Shown here: in pieces, positions 43,017-51,719 of the stretch
How positions within the stretch are numbered: the first letter of the stretch is position 1
Layout: every line of letters starts with the position of its first letter
From: Brevibacterium ihuae
GTDB lineage: Bacteria > Actinomycetota > Actinomycetes > Actinomycetales > Brevibacteriaceae
DNA length: 64,000 nucleotides
Assembly: GCF_900184225.1 (NCBI RefSeq)
Contig: NZ_FXWZ01000003.1
Location: 372,001 to 436,000, forward strand
Direction of reading: 5' to 3'
Program-made: the position numbers and the translations under genes
The notes under the pieces: model-generated
What the model was told of the DNA's origin: nothing
Database searches by the model: none
Seen by the model: only the letters and a program-made list of their open reading frames with translations

Positions 43017-43801
43017 TCAGGGGCGCCAGTCGTGGCGGCGGAACGTGAACTCCGGCGGGCGCTTGGCGAAGAAGCCCTCCTGCCCGCGCACGATCTCCGA
43101 GGCGTAGGCCTCCGCCAGCCAGCTGCCGGGGGCCGGGTCCGGCTCCTCGCCGCGGAGGATCCGCTTGGCCCCGGTCTGGCTCAGGGCCGAGCGTCCGGCG
43201 ATCGTCGTGGCGAGCTCGTGCGCCGTCGCCAGCGGGGTCTCGCTCACCCGGTGGATGAACCCGAGGTTGACCGCCTCGTCGAAGTCGATGATCTCGGCCG
43301 TGAGCAGGAGGTACTGCGCCCACGCGTCCCCGATGATGCCGGCGAGCCGGCGGGTGGGTCCGGGTGGGTAGACGAGGCCGAGCTTCGCCGCCGTCACCCC
43401 GTAGACCGTCCCCCGTAGATCGTGCCGGGGGCGGCGATCCGGACGTCGCACGCCGCAGCGAGCTCGGTGCCGCCGCCCACGCAGTTGCCCTCGATCGCGG
43501 CGATCGTCGGCACGTCGACGGAGGCGAGCGCCTCCTCGGCCGGGGCGTTCGCCGCCCAGAAGTCCGCGAGCGGGACGTTCAGGTCGCCGATGTCCGAACC
43601 CGCGGAGAAGTGGCCGCCGGCGCCGGTGAGGACGAGCACCTCGATCCCGGGGTCGGCGTCGATCGCCGCCATGATGTCCGGCAGCGCGAGCCACATCTCC
43701 CGGGAGAGCGCGTTGCGCTTGGACGGACGCGACAGGACGAGGGTTCCGATCCCACCGGAGACGGTGAGCTCGAAACCCTCGACCAGAGCGTGATCGCTCA
43801 T
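43017..43801 (-). pseudogene. Enoyl-CoA hydratase/isomerase, frameshifted by a 14-bp tandem duplication
   Basis: Crotonase-family gene in two frames. From the ATG at 43801 the first frame gives SGGIGTLVLSRPSKRNALSR, TGAGGHFSAGSDIGDL and AAIEGNCVGGGTELAAACD (both oxyanion-hole regions) and then stops at 43394. The second frame resumes VTAAKLGLVYPPGP and runs to 43017. The cause is visible: CCCCGTAGACCGTC (43397-43410) next to CCCCGTAGATCGTG (43411-43424), a 14-bp imperfect tandem duplication; removing one copy restores a normal 256-residue protein. It follows prpC by 10 nt and may have served propionate or short-chain acyl-CoA metabolism. Recent inactivation or assembly error. Confidence 0.85.
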
Positions 43802-43811
43802 GCGCCGTGCG

Positions 43812-44936
43812 TCAGTTCGACTTCGACGGGACCGAGCGCTGCTCCTCGCCGTCGTAGGCCGACAGCGGACGGATGAGCGCGTTGGAGGCCTGCTGCTCCA
43901 TGATGTGCGCCGTCCAACCGGTGATGCGGGCCATGACGAAGATCGGCGTGAACTGCGGGGTGTCGAAGCCCATGAGGTGGTAGGCCGGGCCCGACGGGTA
44001 GTCGAGGTTCGGGTAGATCCCCTTGCGCCCGACAAAGTCCTCCTCGAAGGCGTTGTACAGGTCGAGGAGATCGGTCGCGCCCTTGGCCTCGACCATGTCC
44101 TCGAAGGCCTTGCGCATGGTGGGCACGCGCGAGTCGCCGTTCTTGTAGACGCGGTGGCCGAAACCCATGATCTTCTCCTTGTTCTCGAGCGCCTTGTCGA
44201 TCCACGCCGAGGCCTTGTCGGCGGTGCCGACCTCCTCGAGCATCGCCATGACGGCCTCGTTGGCACCGCCGTGCAGCGGTCCCTTGAGGGCGCCGATCGC
44301 ACCGGCGACCGCGGAGTACATGTCCGAGGTCGTCGAGGTGATGACGCGGGCGGTGAACGTCGAGGCGTTGAAGGAGTGCTCGGCGTAGAGGATCATCGAC
44401 ACGTCGAAGCAGCGCACGACCTCCTCGGCCGGCACCTCGTCGAAGACCATCTTGAAGAAGTTGGCCGCGTAGCCGAGGTCCTCGGTCGGTGCGACCGGGT
44501 CGAGGCCGTGGCGACGGCGGTGGTCGACGGCGACGATGGTCGGCAGCTGGGCGTACATCCGCTCGGCCTTGGCGAGGTTCGCCTCCGGCCCCTCGACATC
44601 GGCCTCCGGGTCCACGGCGCCGAGGTAGGCCGCCGCGGTCTGCACGACGTGCATCGGGTGGCAGTCGGTGGGCAGGGAGAGGATGAGATCGATGAGCTTC
44701 TGGTCGATCGCGCGCTGGCCGCGCTCCCGGGCGGTGAACTCCGCGAGCTGCTCGGGCGTCGGCAGCTCGCCGTGCCAGATGAGGTAGGCGACCTCCTCGA
44801 ACGAGCAGTTCGCGGCGAGCTCCTGCACGGGGTAGCCGCGGTAGGTCAGCGAGTTCGTCTCCTGCACGACCTTGGAGACCTTCGTCGTGTCGACGACGAC
44901 GCCGGCGAGGCCCTTCTTGATGTCCTGATCGGTCAC
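43812..44936 (-). CDS. prpC: 2-Methylcitrate synthase (citrate synthase family)
   Basis: Condenses propionyl-CoA with oxaloacetate. 374 residues, the short form typical of PrpC rather than a hexameric citrate synthase. Catalytic regions LYAEHSFNASTFTARV (His), GALKGPLHGGANEAV (His) and IMGFGHRVYKNGDSR, with the late Asp in DFVGRKGIYPNLDYPSG. The GTG start overlaps the prpB stop by 4 bp. Context with prpB and prpD makes methylcitrate synthase the best call; residual citrate synthase activity is common in the family. Confidence 0.93.
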   Translation of the reverse strand: MTDQDIKKGLAGVVVDTTKVSKVVQETNSLTYRGYPVQELAANCSFEEVAYLIWHGELPTPEQLAEFTARERGQRAIDQKLIDLILSLPTDCHPMHVVQTAAAYLGAVDPEADVEGPEANLAKAERMYAQLPTIVAVDHRRRHGLDPVAPTEDLGYAANFFKMVFDEVPAEEVVRCFDVSMILYAEHSFNASTFTARVITSTTSDMYSAVAGAIGALKGPLHGGANEAVMAMLEEVGTADKASAWIDKALENKEKIMGFGHRVYKNGDSRVPTMRKAFEDMVEAKGATDLLDLYNAFEEDFVGRKGIYPNLDYPSGPAYHLMGFDTPQFTPIFVMARITGWTAHIMEQQASNALIRPLSAYDGEEQRSVPSKSN

Positions 44937-45838
44937 TGGTGACCCTCCTGAGAGAAGTTGAAGACGGCGGCGTCGAAGTCGTTGTACGCCGCGTAGTCGA
45001 TGGTTTCGTAGAGGTCGGCCCGGGTCTGCATGCCGTCGAGCAGCGTCACCTGGGTGCCGGTGTCGCGAATGGTCTGCAGACCGGACTTGATCGCGCCCAT
45101 CGCCAGGCGCAGCGTGGTGACCGGGTAGATCACCAAGCGCACGCCGGCGTCGGCGAGCTGCTCGGTGGTGAACAGCTCGCTCTTGCCGAACTCGGTCATG
45201 TTCGCCAGGATCGGCACGTCGACGGCCTGCGCGAAGGTCTCGAACTCGCCGAGGTCGCGCATCGCCTCGGGGAAGATCATGTCCGCTCCGGCGTCGATGT
45301 AGGCCTTGGCCCGCTCGATCGCGGCGTCGAGGCCCTCCCCGGCGCGCGCGTCGGTGCGGGCGCAGATGACGAAGTTCTCGTCCCGGCGCCCCTTGACGGC
45401 CGCGGAGATCCGCTTGACCATCTCCGAGGTGCCCACGACCTCCTTGCCGTCGAGGTGGCCGCACCGCTTGGGGTTGACCTGATCCTCGAGGTGCATGCCG
45501 GCGAGGCCGGCATCCTCGAACTCCTGGACGGTGCGGGCGACGTTCATCGCCTCGCCCCAGCCGGTGTCCGCGTCGATGAACGTCGGGAGGTTCGTCACCC
45601 GGGAGATCGCACGACCGTGGTCGGCGACCTCCGTCAGGGTGGTCAGACCGATGTCGGGCAGACCCTGCGCCGCGGAGAACGCGCCGCCGGAGATGTAGAT
45701 GCCCTCGAAGCCGATCTGCTCGATGATCTGGGCGTTGATCGGGTTGATCGCACCCGGGAACTGGACGATCTCACTGCCGGCGAGCAGTTCGCGGAACCGC
45801 CTGCGCCGGTCGGCGGGTGTGGTGGTGGCTCCGAGCAT
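44933..45838 (-). CDS. prpB: 2-Methylisocitrate lyase
   Basis: Cleaves 2-methylisocitrate to pyruvate and succinate. 301 residues of the ICL/PEP mutase family. GAINPINAQIIEQIGFEGIY at the N terminus, IDADTGWGEAMNVART (metal Asp), HLEDQVNPKRCGHLDGKEVV with the catalytic Cys in KRCGH, and ARTDARAGEGLDAAIERAKAY. The ATG lies 1 nt after the prpD stop; 4-bp overlap with prpC. Confidence 0.96.
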   Translation of the reverse strand: MLGATTTPADRRRRFRELLAGSEIVQFPGAINPINAQIIEQIGFEGIYISGGAFSAAQGLPDIGLTTLTEVADHGRAISRVTNLPTFIDADTGWGEAMNVARTVQEFEDAGLAGMHLEDQVNPKRCGHLDGKEVVGTSEMVKRISAAVKGRRDENFVICARTDARAGEGLDAAIERAKAYIDAGADMIFPEAMRDLGEFETFAQAVDVPILANMTEFGKSELFTTEQLADAGVRLVIYPVTTLRLAMGAIKSGLQTIRDTGTQVTLLDGMQTRADLYETIDYAAYNDFDAAVFNFSQEGHQ

Positions 45839-45839
45839 C

Positions 45840-47336
45840 TCAGAAGATTCCCTTCGATCCGGTGTGCTCGAGGCCGTCGACCGCGAAGCTCAGCTGCGCG
45901 ACGTCGTCGGCGCCGAGGTTCTCGAGGTTCTGGGCGAGGTCGAGGAACCGGTCCTGCTCGGCGTCGGACACGATGCCGTCGGCCAGGGTGCGGAACTTCT
46001 CGACGTAGTTCGCCCGGGCGAACGGACGCGCACCGTGCGGGTGGGCGTCGGCGACGGCGATCTGGTCCTCGATCACCGAGCCGTCCTCCATCTCGACGAC
46101 CACACGACCGCCGAAGGCGATCTCGTCCGGGTCGGTCGAGTGGTAGCGGCGGGTCCACTCGGGATCCTCGGTGGTGACGATCTTGTGCCACAGCTCGACG
46201 GTCTCCGGGCGGCCGGCGCGCTCGGGGGCGTAGGACTTCTCGTGGTGCCAGCCCTGGTCCTCCATCGCGACGGCGAAGATGTACATGATCGAGTGGTCGA
46301 GGGTCTCGCGCGAGGCCTTCGGGTCCATCTTCTGCGGGTCGTTCGCCCCGGTGCCGATGACGTTGTGGGTGTGGTGCGAGGTGTGGATGATGATCTTGCG
46401 GATCTTCGACTTGTCCTCGATCTGCGCTCCCATCCGGCGGGCGAGGTCGATGAGCGCCTGCGCCTGGTACTCCGCGGAGTGCTCCTTGGTGTAGGTGTCG
46501 AGGATCGCGCGCTTGGCCTCGCCCTGGCTCGGCAGCGGCACGGTGTAGCGGGCCTCGGGACCGGACAGGATCCAGGCGATGAAGCCGTCCTCACCCTCGT
46601 AGATCGGGCTGGGAGCGCCTTCGCCGCGCATCGCACGGTCGACGGCTTCGACGGCCATCTTGCCGGCGAACGCCGGGGCATGGGCCTTCCAGGTCGAGAT
46701 CTCGCCCTTGCGGGACTGACGGGTGGCGGTGGTGACGTGGAGCGCCTGCTGGATGGCTTGGAAGGTCACCTCGGTGGGGAGCTTGAGCAGGGCGCCGATG
46801 CCGGCCGCGGCCGAGGGGCCGAGGTGGGCGACGTGGTCGATCTTGTGCTCGTGGAGGCAGATGCCCTTGGCGAGGTCGACCTGGATCTCATAGCCGGTGG
46901 CGATGCCGTTGATGAGGTCCTGGCCGCTGATCCCCTTGTGCTGGGCGACGGCGAGGATCGGCGGGATGTTGTCACCAGGGTGCGAGTACTCCTTCGCGAG
47001 GAAGGTGTCGTGGAAGTCGAGCTCGCGGACGGCGACTCCGTTGGCCCAGGCGGCCCACTCCGGGGAGATGCGCTCGGACAGCTGGAGGCCGAACACCGGG
47101 GCGCCCGGCTTCGACGGGTGGGTCTGTGCCTGCTCGCGAGCGTGGGTCGGGGCCCCGCGGCGCACCGAGGCCGCGGCCACGGAGGCGTTGTCGATGATGC
47201 GGTTGATGACCATGTCGGTGACGTCGGCGTCGACGGCCACCGGATCGGAGGCGACCTCGGCGATCTTCCAGGCCAGCTGCTCTTCGCGCGGCAGGTCCTC
47301 GGAGCTCTTGTAGGTCCGGACTTCGTGATTGATCAT
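45840..47336 (-). CDS. prpD: 2-Methylcitrate dehydratase
   Basis: MmgE/PrpD-family, Fe-S-independent dehydratase forming 2-methylaconitate or carrying on toward methylisocitrate. 498 residues. Family stretches: [56 protein letters not shown] and [20 protein letters not shown]. The ATG at 47336 has GAGGAG 8 nt upstream; the longer in-frame extension to 47450 would read through the promoter. First gene of prpD-prpB-prpC-hydratase. No PrpR or GntR regulator is adjacent, but a MarR-type palindrome lies 117 bp upstream. Confidence 0.95.
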   Translation of the reverse strand: MINHEVRTYKSSEDLPREEQLAWKIAEVASDPVAVDADVTDMVINRIIDNASVAAASVRRGAPTHAREQAQTHPSKPGAPVFGLQLSERISPEWAAWANGVAVRELDFHDTFLAKEYSHPGDNIPPILAVAQHKGISGQDLINGIATGYEIQVDLAKGICLHEHKIDHVAHLGPSAAAGIGALLKLPTEVTFQAIQQALHVTTATRQSRKGEISTWKAHAPAFAGKMAVEAVDRAMRGEGAPSPIYEGEDGFIAWILSGPEARYTVPLPSQGEAKRAILDTYTKEHSAEYQAQALIDLARRMGAQIEDKSKIRKIIIHTSHHTHNVIGTGANDPQKMDPKASRETLDHSIMYIFAVAMEDQGWHHEKSYAPERAGRPETVELWHKIVTTEDPEWTRRYHSTDPDEIAFGGRVVVEMEDGSVIEDQIAVADAHPHGARPFARANYVEKFRTLADGIVSDAEQDRFLDLAQNLENLGADDVAQLSFAVDGLEHTGSKGIF

Positions 47337-47452
47337 GGAGATTCTCCTCGTGTCGACGTCGACCGCCGGAGGTCCGCCGCGGGTTTCGGCGAGCGGCCGT
47401 CCGTTCCACTGTATGCCCTGGTTCTGGAGGCGAGGTGCCGCGGGTAACAATT

Positions 47453-47470
47453 TATCTCGATATCAAGATA
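47453..47470. promoter_or_regulatory. MarR-type operator palindrome between prpD and the Nudix-like gene
   Basis: TATCTCGATATCAAGATA, an 18-bp inverted repeat with one mismatched pair, in an AT-rich patch. It closely resembles ATCTTGATATCAAGAT-type sites bound by actinobacterial MarR regulators. It is about equidistant from the divergent starts at 47336 and 47583 and could control either or both. Confidence 0.6.
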
Positions 47471-47582
47471 CTTGGTTCGTCGGGGCCTCGGCAACCCCCG
47501 GCCCGGGGCACCGCAGCTCACCTCGCACGGAGCCGCTCAACGCGTTCTTCCCCGCCGGGGCGACGTGTGCGAGCATGGGGCC

Positions 47583-48125
47583 ATGACCCGCACCGCACTC
47601 GACTTCGACGACAACTGGCTCGACCCCGAGGAGCTCGCCCGGTTCCGGCGCCGGATGCCGATCACGTACGTCAACGCCGTCCCCGTGCAGCTCGCGGACC
47701 ACGGGCAGGTGGAGAAGATCGGCCTGCTGCTGCGCACCGCCGAGGACGGCACGCTCGGCCGGGAGATCGTCGGCGGCCGGGTGCGCTACCACGAGCCGCT
47801 CCGCTCGGCGCTCGTGCGCCATGTGGAGAAGGACCTCGGCCCGCTCGCGCTGCCGCAGATCCCCCCGGCGCTGACCCCGTTCCACGTCGCGGAGTACTTC
47901 CCCACGCAGATGGGGCCCTCGCCCTATCAGGACCCGCGCCAGCACGCGGTCGCCCTGTGCTACATCCTGCCGATGCAGGGCGAGTGCTCCCCGCGCCGCG
48001 ATGCGCTCAGCCTCGACTGGCTGACCCCGGCCGAGGCGATCCGCGAGGACGTCGTCGCAGAGATGTGCCACGGCCAGGAGCACATCGTGCGCGCCGCCCT
48101 GGCCCACCTCGGCATCCTTCCCTGA
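47583..48125 (+). CDS. Nudix-like (DUF4916) family protein
   Basis: 180 residues. The N-terminal DDNWLDPEELARFRRRMPITY and the later GLLLRTAEDGTLGREIVGGR match the actinobacterial DUF4916 group of Nudix-fold proteins. The Nudix box region reads GGRVRYHEPLRSALVRHVEK followed by DLG: spacing is kept, but the R-E-U-x-E-E core is replaced (RHVEKD), so hydrolase activity is doubtful. The ATG at 47583 is preferred; longer frames run into the promoter. Divergent from prpD across the palindrome. Confidence 0.72.
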   Translation: MTRTALDFDDNWLDPEELARFRRRMPITYVNAVPVQLADHGQVEKIGLLLRTAEDGTLGREIVGGRVRYHEPLRSALVRHVEKDLGPLALPQIPPALTPFHVAEYFPTQMGPSPYQDPRQHAVALCYILPMQGECSPRRDALSLDWLTPAEAIREDVVAEMCHGQEHIVRAALAHLGILP

Positions 48126-48127
48126 TG

Positions 48128-48262
48128 CACTGAGGCACCGAGGTTCTGAGGTTCTGAGAAGCCTGGGGTTCCGAGGCGCCTGGACCTGAAGGCTTGAGGG
48201 TTTGAACGCCTGAAGGTCTGCAGGGCCTGAAGATCTGGTGGACTGCAGTGCCTGAAGGTCTG
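48128..48262. repeat. Degenerate short tandem repeats
   Basis: Repeated variants of GCCTGAAGRTCTG with GGTGG or GCAGG between them, clearest at 48207-48262. Noncoding; occupies the first part of the 355-bp gap before the TPP riboswitch. No gene seen here. Confidence 0.55.
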
Positions 48263-48310
48263 GTGGTCCGAACACAGCGGTCCCGGCGCCCTCGCGCGCA
48301 GCCCGCCCCT

Positions 48311-48376
48311 CGAACTGCGCGGTATCCGAGACCGAGCGCGCAATTGCGCGTCACGTTCCGGATACCGCGCAGTTCG
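48311..48376. repeat. Palindrome family B, copy 2
   Basis: Perfect 18-bp outer arms, CGAACTGCGCGGTATCCG (48311-48328) and complement (48359-48376), around a perfect 14-bp inner palindrome CGCGCAATTGCGCG (48337-48350). Compare copies at 42853 and 51720. Confidence 0.85.
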
Positions 48377-48466
48377 CCCATGAGTCCTCCCGTCCATGGG
48401 CCTTCTCGTCCACGGGTCCCCCCGTCCACGAGTCCCCCACGGACTGCACGGACCCCGCCTCTGCGC

Positions 48467-48472
48467 TATGCT
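48467..48472 (+). promoter_or_regulatory. -10 box of the ykoEDC operon
   Basis: TATGCT, which places the transcription start near 48479, exactly at the 5' edge of the TPP riboswitch. Confidence 0.5.
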
Positions 48473-48480
48473 CGTCCTCA

Positions 48481-48566
48481 CGACAGGGGAGCGCCACCAG
48501 GGCGCTGAGAGTGCGAGCATCGCAGACCCTCGAACCTGACGCGGTTCATACCGCCGGAGGAAGTCG
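48481..48566 (+). ncRNA. TPP riboswitch (THI element)
   Basis: Conserved THI-box sequence: GGGGAGCGCC, GGCGCTGAGAGTGCG, then CGCAGACCCTCGAACCTGA, GCGGTTCATACCGCCG and GAGGAAGTCG; the ends CGAC/GTCG close P1. Binds thiamine pyrophosphate. Sits in the leader of ykoEDC. Confidence 0.95.
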
Positions 48567-48579
48567 AGTCTCTTCATCC

Positions 48580-48600
48580 CCTCCTGCCATTCACAGGAGG
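48580..48600 (+). promoter_or_regulatory. Shine-Dalgarno-sequestering hairpin below the TPP riboswitch
   Basis: CCTCCTG (48580-48586) pairs perfectly with CAGGAGG (48594-48600), the ykoE ribosome binding site 7 nt before the ATG. This is the expected off-state hairpin of a translational riboswitch. Confidence 0.75.
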
Positions 48601-48607
48601 ATCCACC

Positions 48608-49354
48608 ATGGCACCTTCATCGTCATTCCCCGAACCCGCGGACCGGGTTCCCGCGGACACTGCTCCCGCGGACTCCGTCTCCTCCGACCGAGTTCCCGCG
48701 GACACGGCTCCGTCCCCGGCCTCGGCCTCGGGCGCAGACGCGCGTCCGCCCACCCCGGAATCGGACCCCGCGCCGCCGAGCCGTCTGCGCTGGCGGGTCG
48801 TCGACATCGTCGTCGCCTCGGTGCTCGGCGTCGCGGTGGGCGTCGTGTTCTGGGTGTGGTCGACGGCCTGGTCGACGCTCTCGCTGCCGTTCCTCGCCTT
48901 CCCGCCCGCCGCGGGCCTGCTCACCGGCGTGTGGGTGCTCGCCGGGCCGCTCGGCGCGATGATCATCCGCCGCCCCGGCGCCGCGCTCTACTGCGAGATC
49001 CTCGCCGCCGCCGTGTCCGCCGTGCTCGGCACCCAGTGGGGCATGCAGGTCCTCATCTCCGGCGCGCTCCAGGGCCTCGGCGCGGAGCTCGTCGTCCTCC
49101 TCTTCCTCTACCGCCGCTTCGGCCCGGTCGTCACCCTGCTCTCCGGACTCGGGGCCGGACTGTTCCTGGGCCTCGGCGAGAACCTCATGTACAACACCGA
49201 ATGGCAGCCGGCCTGGCAGCTCGTCTACCTCGCCGCGGCCGGCGTCTCTGGGCTCGTGCTCGCCGGGGGCGGCACCCTGCTGGCGGTCCGGGCGCTGCGC
49301 CGCACCGGGGTGCTCGCCCCGCTCGCCTCCGGCCGCACCGCCGCCGAGGTGTGA
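48608..49354 (+). CDS. ykoE: YkoE-family ECF transporter substrate-binding (S) component
   Basis: 248 residues. The first roughly 60 are Pro/Ala/Ser/Asp-rich and probably disordered; then five or six membrane helices (VVDIVVASVLGVAVGVVFWV onward) with the YkoE-typical GLGAGLFLGLGENLMYN region. YkoE is the S component of a thiamine-related ECF transporter, thought to import hydroxymethylpyrimidine or thiamine. The TPP riboswitch and SD hairpin directly upstream support vitamin B1 control. The ATG has CAGGAGG 7 nt upstream. Confidence 0.9.
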   Translation: MAPSSSFPEPADRVPADTAPADSVSSDRVPADTAPSPASASGADARPPTPESDPAPPSRLRWRVVDIVVASVLGVAVGVVFWVWSTAWSTLSLPFLAFPPAAGLLTGVWVLAGPLGAMIIRRPGAALYCEILAAAVSAVLGTQWGMQVLISGALQGLGAELVVLLFLYRRFGPVVTLLSGLGAGLFLGLGENLMYNTEWQPAWQLVYLAAAGVSGLVLAGGGTLLAVRALRRTGVLAPLASGRTAAEV

Positions 49355-50898
49355 GCCGGCCGATGCGCACCACCGGCCGCCCGGCCCCGGCAGTGAGCAC
49401 CTCCCGGGGGCCTGCGGTCATCACCGCCCGCGGCTACGGCTGGCGGCACGCCGGCCGGAAGGCGCCCGCGCTCGCCGACATCGACCTCGCCGTGCCCGCC
49501 GGTCAGCGGGTGCTCCTCGTCGGCGCCTCGGGCTCGGGGAAGTCGACGCTCCTCCACGCGCTCACCGGAGTGCTGCCGGCCGACTCCGGGCACCGCACCG
49601 GGGAGCTGCTCGTCGACGGCCGTCATCCCGATCCAGCGCGCGGCCGCTCCGGGCTCGTCCTCCAGGATCCCGAATCCCAGGTGATCCTCGCCCGGGCCGG
49701 GGACGACGCGGCCTTCGGGATGGAGAACCTCGGGATCGACCCCGCTGACATCTGGCCGCGCGTCGACGCCGCGCTGCACACCGTCGGCCTCGGTCCGGGC
49801 GGAGCCGCCGCTGCCGAGGCGCGCGCCCGGCTCACCCGCACCCTGTCCGGCGGGCAGAAGCAGCGCCTCGCGCTCGCCGGGGTGCTCGCGATGGAACCGG
49901 GGCTCATCGCACTCGACGAGCCGACGGCGAACATTGACCCCGCCTCGGCCCCGGTGCTGCGCGATGCCGCGCTCCGCGCGCAGGCGGTCACCGGGGCCAC
50001 CCTCCTCGTCGTCGACCATCGCGTGGACCTGTGGTGCGATCACGTCGACCGCGTCGTCGTCCTCGACCGGTCGCGGATCGTCGCCGATGGCACCCCGGAC
50101 CTCCTCACCGACCCCGGACTCCGCGACCTGCTGCGCACCGCAGGCGTCCGCATCCCCGGCACTCCCCCGCCACCGGCACGACGGCCCGCCGCCGGAGGGG
50201 AGGCGCTGCTCACCGCCCGCGACCTGGCCGTCACCCGTCCCGGCCGGCGGGAACCCGTCGCAGGCGGCATCGACCTCACGCTCTGCGCCGGCACGGCGAC
50301 CGCGCTCGTCGGGCCGAACGGAGCGGGGAAGTCGACGACCGCGCTCACCCTCGGCGGGCTGCTGCGCCCGGCGGCCGGCGCGATCCGGGCGACCGACGCG
50401 CTGCTCCGCACCCACCGGCCGGTCCCCCGCCGCAGGGAACCGGCCGCGTGGCGCTCGCGCGAGCTCGTCACCCGCATCGGCTCGGTGTTCCAGGAGCCCG
50501 AGCACCAGTTCCTCACCGACTCGGTCGCCTCCGAGCTCGCCTTCGGACTCCACCGGGCCAGGCTCCCCGAGGCGCGGATCCGGGACCGGGTCGAGGAGCT
50601 GCTCGGCGTGCTGCGCCTCGCGCACCTCGCCCGCGCCCACCCCCACACCCTGTCCGGTGGGGAGAAGCGGCGGCTGTCCGTGGCGTGCATGCTCGCCTGC
50701 TCGCCGCCCCTGCTCGTCCTCGACGAGCCCACGTTCGGGCAGGATGCCGCGACCTGGGAGGGGCTGCGCCTGCTGCTCACCGCGGAGCTCGACCGCGGGA
50801 CCGGGATCCTCCTCGTGTCCCACGACGAGCCGTTCATCGCAGCGCTCGGGGCGCACGAGCACCCCGTCGGGGTGCGCACGGCGGAGGGCGCGGCATGA
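49351..50898 (+). CDS. ykoD: ECF transporter energizing ATPase, duplicated ABC domains (YkoD)
   Basis: 515 residues with two fused ABC ATPase domains. Domain 1: Walker A GASGSGKST, signature LSGGQKQRLALAG, Walker B LIALDEPT. Domain 2: Walker A GPNGAGKST, signature LSGGEKRRLSVAC, Walker B LLVLDEPT. It powers the YkoE-YkoC complex. The GTG at 49351 is chosen because it overlaps the ykoE stop by 4 bp (GTGA), as elsewhere in this genome; ATG 49363 is the alternative. Confidence 0.93.
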   Translation: MSRPMRTTGRPAPAVSTSRGPAVITARGYGWRHAGRKAPALADIDLAVPAGQRVLLVGASGSGKSTLLHALTGVLPADSGHRTGELLVDGRHPDPARGRSGLVLQDPESQVILARAGDDAAFGMENLGIDPADIWPRVDAALHTVGLGPGGAAAAEARARLTRTLSGGQKQRLALAGVLAMEPGLIALDEPTANIDPASAPVLRDAALRAQAVTGATLLVVDHRVDLWCDHVDRVVVLDRSRIVADGTPDLLTDPGLRDLLRTAGVRIPGTPPPPARRPAAGGEALLTARDLAVTRPGRREPVAGGIDLTLCAGTATALVGPNGAGKSTTALTLGGLLRPAAGAIRATDALLRTHRPVPRRREPAAWRSRELVTRIGSVFQEPEHQFLTDSVASELAFGLHRARLPEARIRDRVEELLGVLRLAHLARAHPHTLSGGEKRRLSVACMLACSPPLLVLDEPTFGQDAATWEGLRLLLTAELDRGTGILLVSHDEPFIAALGAHEHPVGVRTAEGAA

Positions 50899-51674
50899 GC
50901 ACACTCGCACCCCGGGCCACGCCGCTTGTGCGCTGCAACCCGGTGACCAAGCTCGCGGCCGGGTTCATCCTCATGTTCGCCGTCCTGCTCAGCGTCGACG
51001 TCGTGTCCGCCGGGGTGCTCCTCCTGCTCGAGCTCGCGCTCCTGCCGCTCGCCGGCCTGCCGTGGCGCACCGTCGTGGGTCGGACGTGGTTCCTCCCGAT
51101 CATCGCGCTCACCGGCGGCTGGAGCACTGCGCTGTTGGCGGAGAAGACCGGGGCGACCGTCGTCGACCTCGGTCCGGTGCTCCTGACCGCGGACTCGCTC
51201 ACGGCCGGGGCGGCGATCGGCCTGCGCACCATGGCGCTCGCGCTGCCGGCGGTCGTGCTCCTCGCCACGATCGACCCCACGGATCTGGCCGACGGGCTCA
51301 TCCAGAAGCTCCGCGTGTCGGAGCGCTTCGCCCTGGCGGCGCTCGCTGCCGGGCGGCTCGTCTCCCTGTGGATCGCGGAGTGGCAGGTGCTGCGGATGGC
51401 GCGGCGGGCGCGCGGGGTCGGCGGTTCCGGGCCGCTGTCCCACCTCGGCGCGTTCTTCCCGGTGATGTTCGCCCTCCTGGTCCAGGCGATCCGTCGCGGC
51501 ACCCGCCTGGCGATGGCGATGGAGGGGCGCGCGTTCGGGGCCCCGGGCCGCACCTGGGCCAGGACCTCGCGCTTCGCCGCGCGCGACCTCGGGCTCCTCG
51601 CCGGGGCACTGCTCATGGCCGCGACCGCCGTGGGCGCGGCGATCGCGACGGGCTCCTGGAACCTCATCGTGTGA
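50895..51674 (+). CDS. ykoC: ECF transporter transmembrane (T) component YkoC
   Basis: 259 residues, about five to six helices, with the CbiQ/EcfT-type cytoplasmic coupling motif: WIAEWQVLRMARRARGVGG is the first A-R-R-A-R-G-like box, and GTRLAMAMEGRAFG the second. Transmits ATP hydrolysis by YkoD to the S component. The ATG overlaps the ykoD stop by 4 bp. Last gene of the riboswitch-controlled operon. Confidence 0.92.
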   Translation: MSTLAPRATPLVRCNPVTKLAAGFILMFAVLLSVDVVSAGVLLLLELALLPLAGLPWRTVVGRTWFLPIIALTGGWSTALLAEKTGATVVDLGPVLLTADSLTAGAAIGLRTMALALPAVVLLATIDPTDLADGLIQKLRVSERFALAALAAGRLVSLWIAEWQVLRMARRARGVGGSGPLSHLGAFFPVMFALLVQAIRRGTRLAMAMEGRAFGAPGRTWARTSRFAARDLGLLAGALLMAATAVGAAIATGSWNLIV

Positions 51675-51719
51675 GATGCGCCCGGGGCGTGGGGGCGCGG
51701 GCGGTGCGGCGCGGCTGAC

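Noticed and set aside
47337..47450. Longer start for prpD at 47450
   Set aside because: It would place the coding start at the AT-rich promoter/operator; the ATG at 47336 has a strong SD and matches the family N terminus.
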